From assembly GCA_015680685.1 (NCBI GenBank), contig MNCI01001919.1:656952-720951 (forward strand): 64,000 nucleotides of DNA, given 5' to 3'. How positions within the stretch are numbered: position 1 is the first letter of the stretch; every line of letters starts with the position of its first letter. The DNA comes from Gnetum montanum (lineage: Eukaryota; Streptophyta; Gnetopsida; Gnetales; Gnetaceae). The position numbers and the translations under genes were made by a program. The notes under the pieces are model-generated. The model did not search any database. It had not been told where the DNA came from and was given only the letters and a program-made list of their open reading frames with translations. Of this stretch, positions 32,656-44,640 are shown piece after piece.

Positions 32656-32668
32656 GGTTCCAATGCCA
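32656..32668 (-). other. E3 primer binding site, decayed
   Basis: TGGCATTGGAACC on the - strand, the position and partial sequence of TGGTATCAGAACC, next to the 5' LTR. Confidence 0.65.
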
Positions 32669-32670
32669 CT

Positions 32671-33765
32671 TGTGGATCAAGAACTTAGAAGGGGATTTGA
32701 ATAAATTTCTCAATTAAAAACTACACCTACCACACAAAACACATCAAATTTTACATGGTTCACCAACTTGGGTATGTTCATACTCAAAGGGTAGAATCCA
32801 TGCACACTTCCAAACTTTTTTTCTAAAAAAATCTAGTTTGAAGAACATCACAACCTATATAAGCTCTAAGCTATACATCAGAGTGTTTTGTCACTGTGAA
32901 ACCACTCAACCTTGCAAAGTCCCAACAAGCTCAAAATGTGGTTTTAAGGATCCCACAACCTTTACAAAATTGATCTTCACTCTGGAATGTTTTGATGCTG
33001 TAAAACCATTCAACCCCATAAGGTCCCAACAAGCTTAATGTGGATGCCTTCTCATAAGAAGCATATCAACCCTATAGGACTACAAGAAAGAGAGAAAGAC
33101 ACAAGGAATAAATGTAACTAACTTTAAAATTCCCTGTACTCTGATGCTCAGTATAACTTACAACCAAGAAAATGATGTTACAATGAAGAATAAGAATATA
33201 ATAGCATAGCATAGACAATAATTGATCTTTTTTTAATAGTACTTACACAATTATCAAGATTTTAAAATCTTCTTATAGCCTTATAGTTTTGAAAAACTCC
33301 TCAAAATTCATGCAACAACTAACAAATAACTAGTGTAGATGCCTACTTCAAAGTTGAAACATCTACTTGAGATTGGCCTCAATTGAGAAGATATGTCTCA
33401 TTGAAAAATGAGAAGTCTATAGTGGGATGTCTACATGAAGACGTCTACTCATGGATGTAGAAGTCTAATACTTTTAGGAGACCTCTCCTTACCTTTTGAA
33501 CTCTATCTTGTAAGGCTTTCTCCTATTAGTTTTCCTTCTTGATAGTCCTTAAACCATCTTCATTTGATTTGTAGCCTTCATTTTCATCCATGCTCTCATC
33601 TTGTCCATGTAGTCTTCATTTTAACATCTCATCATAGAACTCATTTCCTTGAGTTCTCAAGTCTTCTTAGGAAATTTCTGTTTATGTCCTAAAAAATCAT
33701 CATCCACCACAAACATTCTATTTTCTCCATTTTCCTTAAGGTTTTGACATACCAAAAGGTCAACA
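32671..33765 (-). repeat. E3 5' LTR
   Basis: TGTGGATCAAGAAC...AAAAGGTCAACA. Partner of 28833-29922. Decayed AGATGTCT words at about 33335-33480; GGCTATAAGAAGA (- strand) near 33270-33283. Confidence 0.9.
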
Positions 33766-33770
33766 TTAAC

Positions 33771-33911
33771 TTCTCTAAATTGAAACCCAAGAAGATGGGG
33801 CCTTTCAAATTTAAGACTAAATTTAATGATAATACTTTTAAGGTTAATTTACCAAATGATGTTGGTATTTCTTTTATGTTTAATATTTCAAATCTTGTAT
33901 ACCATCATTGA
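33771..33911 (+). pseudogene. pol: Element B integrase C-terminal end
   Basis: Resumes after E3: FSKLKPKKMGPFKFKTKF, then FKVNLPNDVGISFMFNISNL and a stop. This is the tail common in plant gypsy integrases (K-x-G-P-F-K..., L-P-x-D-x-G-I-S-x-x-F-N-x-x-x-L). I see no chromodomain after it. Confidence 0.8.
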
Positions 33912-34187
33912 TCAAGTGATTAAGAGATCATACAGTGAAGCATTTATGAGTTGAAAGGGACCCTTGATTAATCCAAGACTTCAATGAAGAGGAAGGTAAT
34001 CATACCCAAGCAAAGGGAAGCTTCTAGTACTTGGGAAGTCAATAGGCATGAATATTTAATCCATTACGAGGATCAATCCACTACTGATGTTTTATGATTC
34101 CATGAGACCAAAATTTGTTAAGTGGGGGATCACTTCTACTCCTACTTCTTTATTCACATGAGTTCACTTTTTGAAGGATGGGAGAGC
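33912..34187 (+). other. Element B 3' untranslated region and polypurine tract
   Basis: Non-coding end of B. A purine-rich stretch GAAGGATGGGAGAG at about 34173-34186 directly before the 3' LTR is the likely polypurine tract; AAGTGGGGGA near 34119 is a second purine run. Confidence 0.6.
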
Positions 34188-35191
34188 TAGTGTATGAACA
34201 CCTCTTTTGATTTCCCTGTGCTTTGTCCTACAAGTTATTTTTTTAGGTTTTTATCTTGAAGAAGACCTGTGTGAGCGTATGCTATTAGTGTATGTCTTCT
34301 TGTGTTGATTTTGTATTATGATGATTTGTGAATTTTTTGGCATGTTTGGAGGTGTTTAGCCTCATTTTGATGATTTTAACGCATTACCAAATCTATGGGA
34401 ACTTGTTTGGAGGCATTTGGAGGTTCTAGGCATCAAAATAAGCATTTTTATGTTTGGCATCTATAAGTGAGATGTCTCACTAGAATTGAAAATTTCTCAG
34501 GACCAAATGAGACATCTCAGAAAAATACTATACGTCTAACCTAAGAGTTGGGTTTTTACAGTAGATGATCGAGCAAAGCCAGAGATACCTCAAGCAGTGA
34601 GGAAAAAGCTCCAACATGGTAGTTTCAATGGGGGAACATCCAAAAGACTCTTGATCCTTATGGGAAACATCTAGGAAAGTGAATAGAAAGATTTCTAAGA
34701 TCTTGAATCTCTATGATATATATGTATTCATCCATGAAGAATATAAGAGAGTGCATCTATACAAGAAAGTGAGAGAAAAAGCTTTCAAGAGTGGAGATTT
34801 GAAAGAGAAAAAGTGGGTGAGCACATTGATTAAGTGAAAATAGTAATTATTGCTTCAAGATCAGCTTGTGGTATGTTGGTCTATATGTTCTACTCTCTTG
34901 TATCTCACTTATAAGTTCAGATATCAATCCTAGGTTGTGGAAGAGATTTCTATTGAGTATGTCTTACATTGAGAATAGCAATTTTCTGGGTTTAAAGCCT
35001 CATGCTATGCAATATAGGTTGAGTGTTATAGGTTTTGGATGCTTGTGGGTTTTGTGAATCTATTGTAATCTTTTAATAAATTAATTGAAGAAAACTAACT
35101 TTCCTGTTTTCTAGCAAATAATGTTATCTTTGCATAATATCTATATTTAGTGCATTGAAGTTGATTTAATTATTAGAGTAAACCTACTCTA
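34188..35191 (+). repeat. Element B 3' LTR
   Basis: TAGTGTATGAACACC...CCTACTCTA, homologous to 1311-2278. Keeps the AGACATCTC/GAGATGTCTC word cluster (about 34468-34590) and a TATA-like run (GATATATATGTATTC) near 34712. Followed by the AACAT duplication. Confidence 0.85.
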
Positions 35192-35890
35192 AACATCCTA
35201 TCATTCTAAAGCCAAAAATCAAGCTGAAGTAACCAATAGGAAGATTATGCAAATTCTAATATAGATTATTAGTAAATATAGGAAAGACTGGAGTACCAAA
35301 CTCAACAATGCCCTCTAGACATATCACTCAACATGGAAACTTCCTATAGACTACTCTCCCTACAAATTAGTATACAAAAAGTTATCCAAACATCCAATTC
35401 AAACTAAACTTTATACACTCACAACTACATGTGAGCTTGACTTAGACATTAATCTAGCACAAAAAGAAAGACTCATGATACTCAATGTGCTAGATGAAAA
35501 TCACAAGGTACCCTTATGATGAATGAAGTATACAAGACATACAATAAATAATGTCACAATGCCCAAAGGTGAAAAGTTAAATTTAAATTAGGATACAAGG
35601 TTCTCTATTAGAATCCCATTCATGTGCCATAATGAACCAAGTTCTAGACATTATGGAAAGGATCATATATTATACACTTAAATTTTTCTTCTAGGGCTAT
35701 GAAAACTTATCACCCAGTAAGCTTCTAGAAGCACATGTTGGTTAACATCTAGTATTTAAAACCCTCCATAGAATTCCAAGTAACTAGTCACAACATTAAC
35801 ACCTCAAATTAAGAATAAGCTTGCTCCATTTTCCAAATCTTCTCTTTCCAACATAGTCATATGGGAGATAACCATCTATCCTAACACCTT
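35192..35890 (+). pseudogene. pol: Element A pol fragment: integrase end
   Basis: Immediately after the right copy of AACAT the integrase frame resumes with a block resembling SYHSKAKNQAEVTNRKIM, which carries the catalytic glutamate region (QAEVTNR), then KYRKDWSTKLNNAL and SPYKLVYKK. This is the downstream half of the domain cut at 1310. A C-terminal block of the type F-W-T-L-W-K-G (about 35640-35720) and a G-A-M-K-T-Y-H-P segment follow, as at the integrase end in C and D. Several frameshifts and stops are present. Non-functional. Confidence 0.8.
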
Positions 35891-35990
35891 GATGAGGATA
35901 AAAAAAAATTCTTTTCTTTTTTATTTTACATCGTTCTTTATAGATTTTTCATTTTCATTGCATTTTAATGTTTATTCTATAATTTTTTCT

Positions 35991-36028
<38 letters not shown>

Positions 36029-37872
36029 GGATTTTGCTATTACTTTCATCTAATTTTAGTCACAATCTCTAATTTTATTTCATGGATACTATAAACTTTG
36101 GTAATTACTGAATGCAACTATCAAGATTAAAGTTTCTTATTTAGGCCAATTTTGTCATTTTCTTATGCTCCTTACCAATGAATCATCAATTTTCCAATGG
36201 TACCAAGTAGTGAGCCCATGACATCTTCCCATTCCATTTATCTAATGAGGAGATATATATCATGGCAACAGAATGGTTCTTTCACATGAAAACTAAAAGT
36301 AACATTTGATCTCATTGTCTAATAAACTAGGAAAGGATCAACTGGAAATGGAAACAACTATGATCTCAAGGGGATTTGTTGTGTTCTCTTCTCAACTTGC
36401 CTTCTAAGTTCATGGACTCCTACCATCAACCATAAAAGAAAGTATATCCTTGTAAGGTATGGTTCTTAAAAAAAATAAACAAAAAATAAGAATTCAAAGC
36501 ACACCTCTTTGAATATTTTCTAGGATACAAGCACTAGTTATAGGGCTGAAAAATCATGTTACCTATGCCCAAAGGCATCCCTCTAACTAAGGCACAAATG
36601 TTTTCCTAAATACTCTCTAACTACTTGCTTCTTCTCTTTTCTTCTTTTCATGGAGTGATGATTGCTCTTTGTGGTGGTTGTCAATTCATAATGATAGAAA
36701 AGGAGGAATAAATTAATGAAAGGCTACTAAAATTGGTATGGACTTAGTCTAGACTTGGAAAAAACACATATTGGATCATTCTAATCATACATTTCACTAG
36801 GGATCCCTTATAACTATGATATGGATTTTCTTATCATTTTCTCTCTACCATTGTAGCACTCCATTTTCTCATCTGACTACTCGATGTCATGGTTAGCTAT
36901 TAGTCTTGTTTTGTAGATTACATAGTCCTAATATAATCCATTATGTGGGTATGGTATCTAACATGAACCACCATTCATCATCCAAGGTGCCTAAAAGCTT
37001 CTTGTAATGAGATTATATAAGGACATCTTCGGATAAAAGCCTACATTGAGAAAGGATCCACTTGCATAACTTTTGATTACATTAAGTGTAAACTCCATAT
37101 CCCTAGGCCTCTATTTGGTTTTAATACCCTTGATATTCTACATCATTTAGTTATGCATTAATTTTTCTTAAAAATCATATATTTTCTCATTCCATATTCT
37201 TAAAATACTCCAATCCCTCATTTAGAACCTTAAAGGATGTTGTTTCCATGTTTGCCCAGCTTTTTGACTTTCATTTGGCTTTTATTTTGACCCTAAACTC
37301 TTCCAAAATTTCCTAGAGATCAAAGTTAGAAAATGTTACGAATGGCTACATTGATGCTTCTCCATTGATGTTGCTTAATACATCAACATAGCCTCATCAA
37401 TGCATCCCCATCAACATTGCACAAAACTTCAAGAAATATATGTTATACTTAACTTAACTCATATTTCACTATGTTCTTCAAACACAAGAAGAGTTTTTGC
37501 AATTTTTTAGAGCCCATGAACTTCCATGAACTATAACTTTCTAATTACCTATTTGTTTTCACCTATTTTTCAATCCTCAAGCATCTAGAGGTACACTTTA
37601 CATCATGGGGATATCAAACACTAAAGTTTTAACAAATATTCTTTGAAGATCTTGTTAATTAATTAAAGTTTAGTACCAATAACCAACATTTGTTAAAATA
37701 AACTTAAAATAATAGTAAAATATTATCATACATCTATGATCACTAAATAAGAACTTAATAATAAATATTTAACTTTTAATCAAAAAACGTAACCTGATCA
37801 AATAGTGGAAGATATCTAATCAAACAAGATTATATTTAAACAATTGATCTTAGGTTATGTTTGTGACCACAG
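35891..37872 (+). other. Element A non-coding spacer between integrase and ORF2
   Basis: No gene is visible. Segments match, in opposite orientation, the spacers of C (39956-41040) and D (58870-60965): a block with AGTGAGCCCATGACATC near 36210 and a block near 36545-36600 corresponding to 40170-40230. A short pyrimidine-rich repeat (TTTCTAC units) lies near 35996-36028. The end of the spacer holds a cluster of GATG/CATC words and a TATA-like box, annotated separately. Confidence 0.65.
37346..37442 (+). promoter_or_regulatory. Putative internal promoter upstream of element A ORF2
   Basis: A cluster of CATTGATG, CATCAATGCATC and CATCAAC words is followed by an A/T run with TATATG at about 37437-37442, some 435 bp before the ORF2 start. 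The same word type occurs in the 3' LTR of A (51840-51920), again followed by a TATA-like box (51927-51934). N1 and D show better-preserved equivalents at a similar distance from ORF2. Promoter function is inferred. Confidence 0.4.
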
Positions 37873-37915
37873 ATAGTACCAAAATGAGGATTGCAAGTAG
37901 GGGGGCCATCACAGC
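37873..37915 (+). pseudogene. Element A ORF2, 5' fragment
   Basis: The first 43 bases of ORF2, cut by solo LTR S. The start codon is decayed to ATA (ATAGTACCAAAATGAGG against ATGGCACCAAAATAG in D), consistent with G-to-A transitions. The last residues, GGPSQP, match GEPSQP in D, and the frame continues at 48784. A conserved TGTGACCACAG, similar to a splice acceptor, lies directly before it. Confidence 0.7.
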
Positions 37916-38373
37916 TGATGAGTGACAAGTATACCCTACTTCCAACCATACGAATTATAAGCATTCATGCACAATCTAGTTGAATTCCATGTATGGGACT
38001 AGTTTGTCATCTAGATCATTAAGTATTGATCATAGTTCACTATATTCCCACTTGGACTAGTGGTAGCTTTGTCATATATGGTTTAGTCCAAAGTGAGGCA
38101 TATGATGGTTGATGTTATTTCAGCTTTATGCTACTCCTAACAATAATATAGAAATCAATTATTTAATCTAATTAACAACATAAAGATAAAGTCTAAACTA
38201 TCCTATAGCTAATGAGTGTTTGTTCTCAACTTGTTGTACACATCCTGAACCTATGTATCCATTGCTCAAATTACCAAGCATTATGCTACTAGGTGAACTA
38301 AGTAATAACATTGCTAGGATTACCAAGCGAATACATGTTTATGCTCAAAACTAGTTATGCTCATTCTACCAAT

Positions 38374-38465
38374 TGATTAATATATGTGAAAATGTAAATA
38401 TTCACTAAGTACATTAAGAGTAAATTGTATGGAAAGTAAACCTAATCTAAGTCAAAGTGCTGCAA
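38374..38465 (+). repeat. 92-bp direct repeat flanking element C, left copy
   Basis: TGATTAATATATGTGAAAATG...CAAAGTGCTGCAA is repeated at 48253-48343 with a few changes. Much longer than an integrase target duplication (5 bp here). See findings. Confidence 0.8.
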
Positions 38466-39195
38466 CCATATGAATCACAAGTGTTCAAGTGCAATCTAGT
38501 CAAATTTTGTAAACCTTAAGTTCATAAGTATACTAGTTCTATGACATGAAATCTAATCATGACAATCGTTGTCTTCTCAGCTACACTTGTGGAGCTTAAT
38601 TGTATGGTTAAGTGTAATTGAGGCACATGAATTTTATTATTTTGTATGTTATTTGTCTATGATTAAGAACAAGTTTAAACTTAATTTATGAACTAATTTA
38701 ACTAATCTAGTTTCTAATTAATAACTCACTATCCTAACATAAGTATCTAGTCCCACTTTCCGTGCACATCTTCAACATGTATGACACTGCTAGGTTACCA
38801 AACATTAAGTGTTGTTGAAATTACCAAGAGTCATACAAATGCTAAAAGTAGTTTCTCTTATGTGCTTGATTGATTTCTCTTTAATCAAACTAGCTTACTT
38901 TAGCTTAATTACTTGGCAGCATCAAAGGAAATTGCATAAGACATTAAATGCATAAATAAAATGTTTAAGCTAACCAAGGTGTTGCAAGGTTTGATCACAA
39001 AGCTCATCTTTATTGCTACACACACTATTATGCTCAAGTACAATAGTGCTTGAATAAAGATCCATACATTTAATGACTCTTGTTGCAAGCACTTTGGAAA
39101 ATATTCTAACTCTGGAGAAAAGAAACTACAAAAGCTCTATTATGCTAGGACAAAAACTATCTAGAAACCATGTGCCCAAGTGCTATATTTATAGG
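38466..39195 (-). repeat. Element C 3' LTR, partial
   Basis: CCATATGAATCACAAGTG onwards matches 47401-48127. Ends at the N run immediately after TATTTATA (the TATA box on the - strand), that is, where the word array should begin. Confidence 0.85.
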
Positions 39196-39955
39196 NNNNN
39201 NNNNNNNNNNNNNNNNNNNNNNNNNNNNNNNNNNNNNNNNNNNNNNNNNNNNNNNNNNNNNNNNNNNNNNNNNNNNNNNNNNNNNNNNNNNNNNNNNNNN
39301 NNNNNNNNNNNNNNNNNNNNNNNNNNNNNNNNNNNNNNNNNNNNNNNNNNNNNNNNNNNNNNNNNNNNNNNNNNNNNNNNNNNNNNNNNNNNNNNNNNNN
39401 NNNNNNNNNNNNNNNNNNNNNNNNNNNNNNNNNNNNNNNNNNNNNNNNNNNNNNNNNNNNNNNNNNNNNNNNNNNNNNNNNNNNNNNNNNNNNNNNNNNN
39501 NNNNNNNNNNNNNNNNNNNNNNNNNNNNNNNNNNNNNNNNNNNNNNNNNNNNNNNNNNNNNNNNNNNNNNNNNNNNNNNNNNNNNNNNNNNNNNNNNNNN
39601 NNNNNNNNNNNNNNNNNNNNNNNNNNNNNNNNNNNNNNNNNNNNNNNNNNNNNNNNNNNNNNNNNNNNNNNNNNNNNNNNNNNNNNNNNNNNNNNNNNNN
39701 NNNNNNNNNNNNNNNNNNNNNNNNNNNNNNNNNNNNNNNNNNNNNNNNNNNNNNNNNNNNNNNNNNNNNNNNNNNNNNNNNNNNNNNNNNNNNNNNNNNN
39801 NNNNNNNNNNNNNNNNNNNNNNNNNNNNNNNNNNNNNNNNNNNNNNNNNNNNNNNNNNNNNNNNNNNNNNNNNNNNNNNNNNNNNNNNNNNNNNNNNNNN
39901 NNNNNNNNNNNNNNNNNNNNNNNNNNNNNNNNNNNNNNNNNNNNNNNNNNNNNNN
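39196..39955. other. Assembly gap (N run)
   Basis: About 760 undetermined bases covering the end of the C 3' LTR, the purine tract and possibly ORF2 remains. Frames across it are artefacts. Confidence 0.98.
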
Positions 39956-41040
39956 GGTGTCGAATAGAGTTCTTGACTAAGGTCATATGAAGTCCCTTGT
40001 GAATTTTGTGGTTAAATGATTTGATAAAATTCATCTTCATTCTAGACCAAAACCAACCACATTCAGTGATGTCACATTACCACTCTAAGACCAGTCCACC
40101 CCCCTAAGACACAAGAGTGCTCCAACAAAACAACCACCATTCATTATTGAAGAAGAAAAGTGAAGTAGGAAGTCAGAAAGGGCCTTAGTTAGAGGGGACC
40201 TTCAAGCATAAGTAACATGCCTTTCTAGTCCCATAACTAGTGCTTATATCCTATTTATTTTTTCTACGGGGTTTGCTTTAAATTTCAATCATTTTTTTTC
40301 TTTTTTTTCTCTTTTTTTTTTATGATGAGGACCACACCATGCAAAGATTTATTCAACTTCCTATTATTGGTCAATACAAAATGATAAGAAATTCATAAAA
40401 ACACACATGCATCCAAGTAAGTAGAAAAGCAAAAAGAGTACTAAGTCCCCTTGAAGTCACATCTTGTTCAAACCTTTGAATCCTTTGCAAACCTAAAAAC
40501 TACCAAAGTCACAAGTTCATTAAAGTTTTATTAATGAAAAAGGGACCACACATTTCCAAAACAAGGAAAATCATTGAGTTTGTGAATGGGTGGATGCTAT
40601 GGACTCACTACCTATTTCATGAAAATAAAACCATGTCATAGTCATTAGTAACAAAATTCAAAACTAGAATCCAAAAACCAACAATCAAAGGATAGGTAAT
40701 CTCATGCCCACATCAAAAAATCACACTATACCCAGTTGCCAATAAGGCACATTATTATTAAAACATAATAAGGAAATCACATCCAAATAAAGGAAAATAT
40801 ACAAAAATTTTAAAATATCTAAGAAAAATAAAACTTACTAACAATGTTGTAAAACAAAAATAATTTGAAAAGTTAATAACGTAAAAACAAAAAGGCATCA
40901 GATAAAGAATGTGTAAAACAAAAATTTGTAAAATAACAAGGTGTAAAAAAACATAAAAAATAGAGCCACTTATATAGTTAGCATGGATGGCCATGTCCCC
41001 CACAACTAAGTTGAAAGGAGGAGATCTGAAAGATTAAGCA
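39956..41040 (-). other. Element C spacer downstream of integrase
   Basis: Non-coding. Matches the D spacer at about 59895-60990 block by block (for example 40040-40230 with 59980-60180, and GGAGGAGATCTGAAA at the integrase end). Poly-T runs near 40290-40320. Confidence 0.7.
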
Positions 41041-42240
41041 TGATTGTCCATCGAATGAGGCTTTTGTTGCACTAGCTTACTTAGGCTCATGGAAAGGTTT
41101 GACTTGTCATATATTAGCCAGTTACTTTTTTTCTAGGCTCTTAGGTTTGTAGATCATCATGGCTCCAAAAGAAAAAGTTTTGTAAATTATATAAGGTCCT
41201 TTCCACAACGTCTAGAACTTAGTTCATTGAGGTACATGTGTGGTGTTCTAGTAGAGGACCTTGTCCCCTGGTTGTAATTTGACTTTCCTAATTCAAAGGT
41301 CATGGAACTTTTTGTTAAATGCCTTATGAAATTCATTAGATGATAGGGCCACTTTCAATTAGTTTTCATCTAGAAAGTTTAGATTCATCAATCTTTCTTT
41401 TTGTGTTAGACTTAAGTCAAGGTCAAGGTCATAGGCTATTGAAAGTGTACAGAGCTCATATTGAATAGGAAGTATTGGTAATTTTCTGTACACCAGCTCA
41501 TAGGGAGAATAGCCTATAAGAAGTTTCCATGTTGAGAAATAGGCCTAGAGGGCACCATTGAGTTTTGTGCTCCAATCCCTCCTATATTTGGTAACAATTC
41601 TCATTATGACCTTTGTGATTTCTCTATTTGTAACCTTAGCTTGACCATGGGCTTGGTGGTGGTAGGGTATTGTTAATTTATGTTTAACCCCCAAGAATTG
41701 CATAATCTTCCAAAAATTAGTGCCTATAAAGTGAGCTTCATTATTAGAAATTAATGCACATGGCACACCAAGCCTGTTTACAATATTTCTTTTTACAAAT
41801 TGAATAGAAATAGAATATGTACAATTGATGATAGGTGCTGCTTCTACCCATTTTGTATAATAGTCAATAGTGACTATGATGTATGCCTTTTTAGTTGACA
41901 TGGACGTGATGGGACCCATGAAATAAATGTCTCAAATGTCAAAGGGTTCCAATGGTTAGATTCACTATTGAGGTCCCTGCACTCAACCAATCGTTCCACC
42001 ATCTTGTTGATAGTGTTCATAAGAGTAGATAAATTGGTAATCATCCTTGAAAATTGTTGGCCAATAATACACTACCATTAGGATTTTCATGGTTGTGCAT
42101 CTCCCAATATAGTGGCCCCCACAAGGATCCTCATGAGCATCTTAGAGAACACATAGTTGATTAGCATCAAGGACACACTAATGAACTAGACCATCGACAC
42201 ACACCTTATAGAGGTGTCCATTGATCTCCATGAAGCATTT
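41041..42240 (-). pseudogene. pol: Element C integrase
   Basis: Long clean frame 41545-41919: MGPITSMSTKKAYIIVTIDY (first catalytic Asp kept in T-I-D-Y), ALISNNEAHFIG (second Asp changed to Asn), HHQAHGQAKVTNREI (catalytic Glu changed to Lys). Upstream, the zinc-binding part lies around 42030-42180; downstream, KFWTLWKGPYIIYK near 41170-41230. Integrase would insert the cDNA; two of three catalytic positions are lost. Confidence 0.85.
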
Positions 42241-42880
42241 TATCTAGTGAAGAAACTATTGTTTCTTTCAATCATCCAACTATTATGGTATCCCTTGAGT
42301 AAGAAGATAGGTGAGAATGTCATCATACCATTTAGGCTCAATGGGAAATTATTTAGTTATAGCCCTAGTAAAGAAGAGTTCATTAAGAAACAAATCAAAT
42401 AGTGAGCTTTCCTCCTTCTTGTTGTTCCATCACAATGAAGACAATTGGTCAGCAACTACATTCTCAATTCCTTTTGGATCTACCATCATAAGATCAAATT
42501 CCTATAAGATCACCAAAAATTGCATGACACAAGGGCTCACCATTAGCTTATTCATTAGGAAGTAGATCACATTATGATCTATGTTCAAAAACACTTTGTA
42601 TCCAAGCACATAATGCCTAAACTTTTCTAGAGCAAATACCACTACCATCAATTCTTTTTCTATGGTGGTGTAGTTCAGTTGTGCATCCACAATGCTTTGA
42701 ATTTCACAATGGATGTAATATGGATGTTTCTTGTCATCCAACTATGTAAGCACAGCTCCCAAGGCATAGTTTGATGCATCTATCATAACATGAAATGGTC
42801 TAGACTAGTTGGATGCCTATAGAATTGGAGTTTCTACAAGTTTCTCCTTCAGTTGTTGGAATGCATTTTTACATTCCATG
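42241..42880 (-). pseudogene. pol: Element C RNase H
   Basis: Frame 42502-42741: MDDKKHPYYIHCEIQSIVDA, LNYTTIEKELMVVVFALEKF, VFLNIDHNVIYFLMNK. Matches A 126-476 closely in order. Upstream (42750-42880) contains the DASNYALG-type first block in broken frames. Confidence 0.85.
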
Positions 42881-43960
42881 GTCCAGAAAAATGGATCATC
42901 TTTCTTTGTTAGCTCAACCAATAGTTTTTCAGTCTTAGAGAAATTCTCTATGAATCGTCAGTAGTAGCCAATGTGTCCAAGGAATGACTAAACATCTTTG
43001 ATGATTTCTTGTTGGCAGGTGATTCCTTATATGATCCTTATTTTCTCAAGGTTAACCCCAATTCTTGCTTGTGAGATTCGATACTCCAAAATAATGCCCT
43101 CCTAGACCATCAAATGACTCTTTTGCTAATTGAGCCACAAGTTTATTTCCACACATCTTTTTAGCACTTTCTCAAGGCAATCCAAGGAATATAACTCCAT
43201 AGGTAGAAAATTCATCCATAAAGACTTCTATCCTACTACCAATCTACTATTGAAAGATGCTTAAGAATAGGCATTGGAATATAGTAAGGGAATTGCATAA
43301 ACCAAAAGTCATCTTGTGATATGCAAAGGTTCCCCAGGGATTCTTGAATGTTGTTTTGACCTAGTCTTCTAGTGCAATCTAGATTTGGATATAGCCACTA
43401 TAACCATCTAGAAAACTATAATAGCAATGCCCCAATATGGTGTCTAACACCTGATCAATGAATGGTAATGGAAAATGGTCCTGGAATGTTATCATATTCA
43501 ATAACTGAAAATTGATGCAGACTTACCACTTGCCATCTTTCTTAAAAATAGTCACAAGTGGACTAGCCCACTCACTATCTGTAATAGGATAGAGTAACCC
43601 TACCTAGAGTTGTTTTATTTCCTCCTTGATGATCTACTTCAATTTCGGGTTCAATTGCCTCTATGACTACCTCTTTGGCTTCATGGCTAGGTCACTGGAG
43701 ATGTAATGCTGGCATATCCTAGGATCAAACCATATGAGTTTAAGATATGATCAAGTAAAGGCTTTTGACCATTTTTTAACCACATTCAATAGCATCTATT
43801 TATATTCCAAAGCAAGGTTTGCATTGATTATTACCAACTTTCCATTTTTTAAGAATACATATTTCATGCCGTCTAGTAGAGCTTTTAACTCAAGGGGATC
43901 TTGTTTAAAATTTTTAGGAACTTTCAACTCTTTCCAATAGGTATCATCATTTGCATTATC
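42881..43960 (-). pseudogene. pol: Element C reverse transcriptase
   Basis: Broken frames read, in order, LYPITDSEWASPLVTIFKKD, GKW-VCINFQLLN, DHFPLPFIDQVLD, FLDGYSGYIQI, KTTFKNPWGTFAYHKMTFGL and IEVFMDEFSTYG, where the YxDD-type position reads FMDE (second Asp to Glu). Typical of Tat/Athila gypsy RT by recall. The linker before RT (43740-43960) keeps DPLELKALLDGMKYVFLKN. Confidence 0.85.
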
Positions 43961-44199
43961 AGTGAGTTAGTGATGAACTTACTCTAGTTAATCCATGCCT
44001 ACAACATAAGTGCATGTCATGCTCTCAATTGGTTCCATGGACAGTGTGCTAATTTTAGGATCAATGATTAGCCACTTGGTGCCCTCTTGTTTTGTGGTTG
44101 ATATGTATAGACATTTTTAAATATCTGCATCAGGTGCACACTGCTTACATGCAAAGATGGATGCTTTTTTCACCAACTAGAGTTTTAGCATACAATTGC

Positions 44200-44640
44200 A
44201 CCTCATATTGTTGTACACAATGCATGGAACTCACTTCTTCTTGACCTTTCTAAATGCATTTTCCTTACATATCTCTAGGGAAAGATCTCTAATGCCCATT
44301 CTTTCATCAATGGCATTTAGCCAGATCCTTTCTATGACAATTGGGAAGTCCCCTTTATAGTTCTCCATCTTTATTACTAGGAAATCAGTAGGATAAGACC
44401 ACCCACAAATAGTGGTCATAATATCTTCTAAAATTTCTAATGGAACGGTGATGGACTGGTCTACCAATTCTAATATGATATTCTTCTTCTTGAGAGGGGG
44501 TAGGTTCTATGTCATATATATCTCATGAGAAATTAGGTTGACATAGAAACCTAAATCAAAAATAGATTTACACAGTTCATTCTCAACAATCTACAAATAA
44601 ATAAGAGGACTCCTAAGATCAACTAACCTTCTAGGAAGGT
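44200..44640 (-). pseudogene. Element C aspartic protease
   Basis: SIFDLGFYVNLISHEIY (retropepsin site; D-L-G kept) near 44520-44580, then ILELVDQSITVPLEILEDIM and YPTDFLVIKM (44231-44467), the usual second half. It would cleave the Gag-Pol polyprotein. Confidence 0.8.

Larger units (their letters stand above)
28833..33765 (-). mobile_element. Element E3: copia-type gag element with truncated ORF2, nested in B integrase
   Basis: LTRs 28833-29922 and 32671-33765, TGT...ACA ends, flanked by TTAAT (28828-28832) and TTAAC (33766-33770), one mismatch. Same - strand order as E2 (primer site, gag, word array, ORF2), but ORF2 is cut short by an internal deletion. No pol. Confidence 0.88.
1311..35191 (+). 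mobile_element. Element B: chromovirus-like Ty3/gypsy retrotransposon with full LTR pair
   Basis: Two related LTRs (1311-2278 and 34188-35191) enclose, in + order, a Met-type primer site, gag, protease, RT, RNase H and integrase. The insertion lies in the integrase of A and is flanked by AACAT on both sides (1306-1310 and 35192-35196). Three later insertions split it: N1, E1 and E3. Without them it is about 6.6 kb. Domain order PR-RT-RH-INT makes it gypsy; the RT and the integrase C-terminus resemble plant chromoviruses (Reina/Del group) by recall. I saw no clear chromodomain. Many stops; not active. Confidence 0.85.

Noticed and set aside
39073-40040. Long apparent ORFs on both strands across the second N run
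   Set aside because: Same artefact; only a few dozen codons are real sequence, and these lie in an LTR or spacer.
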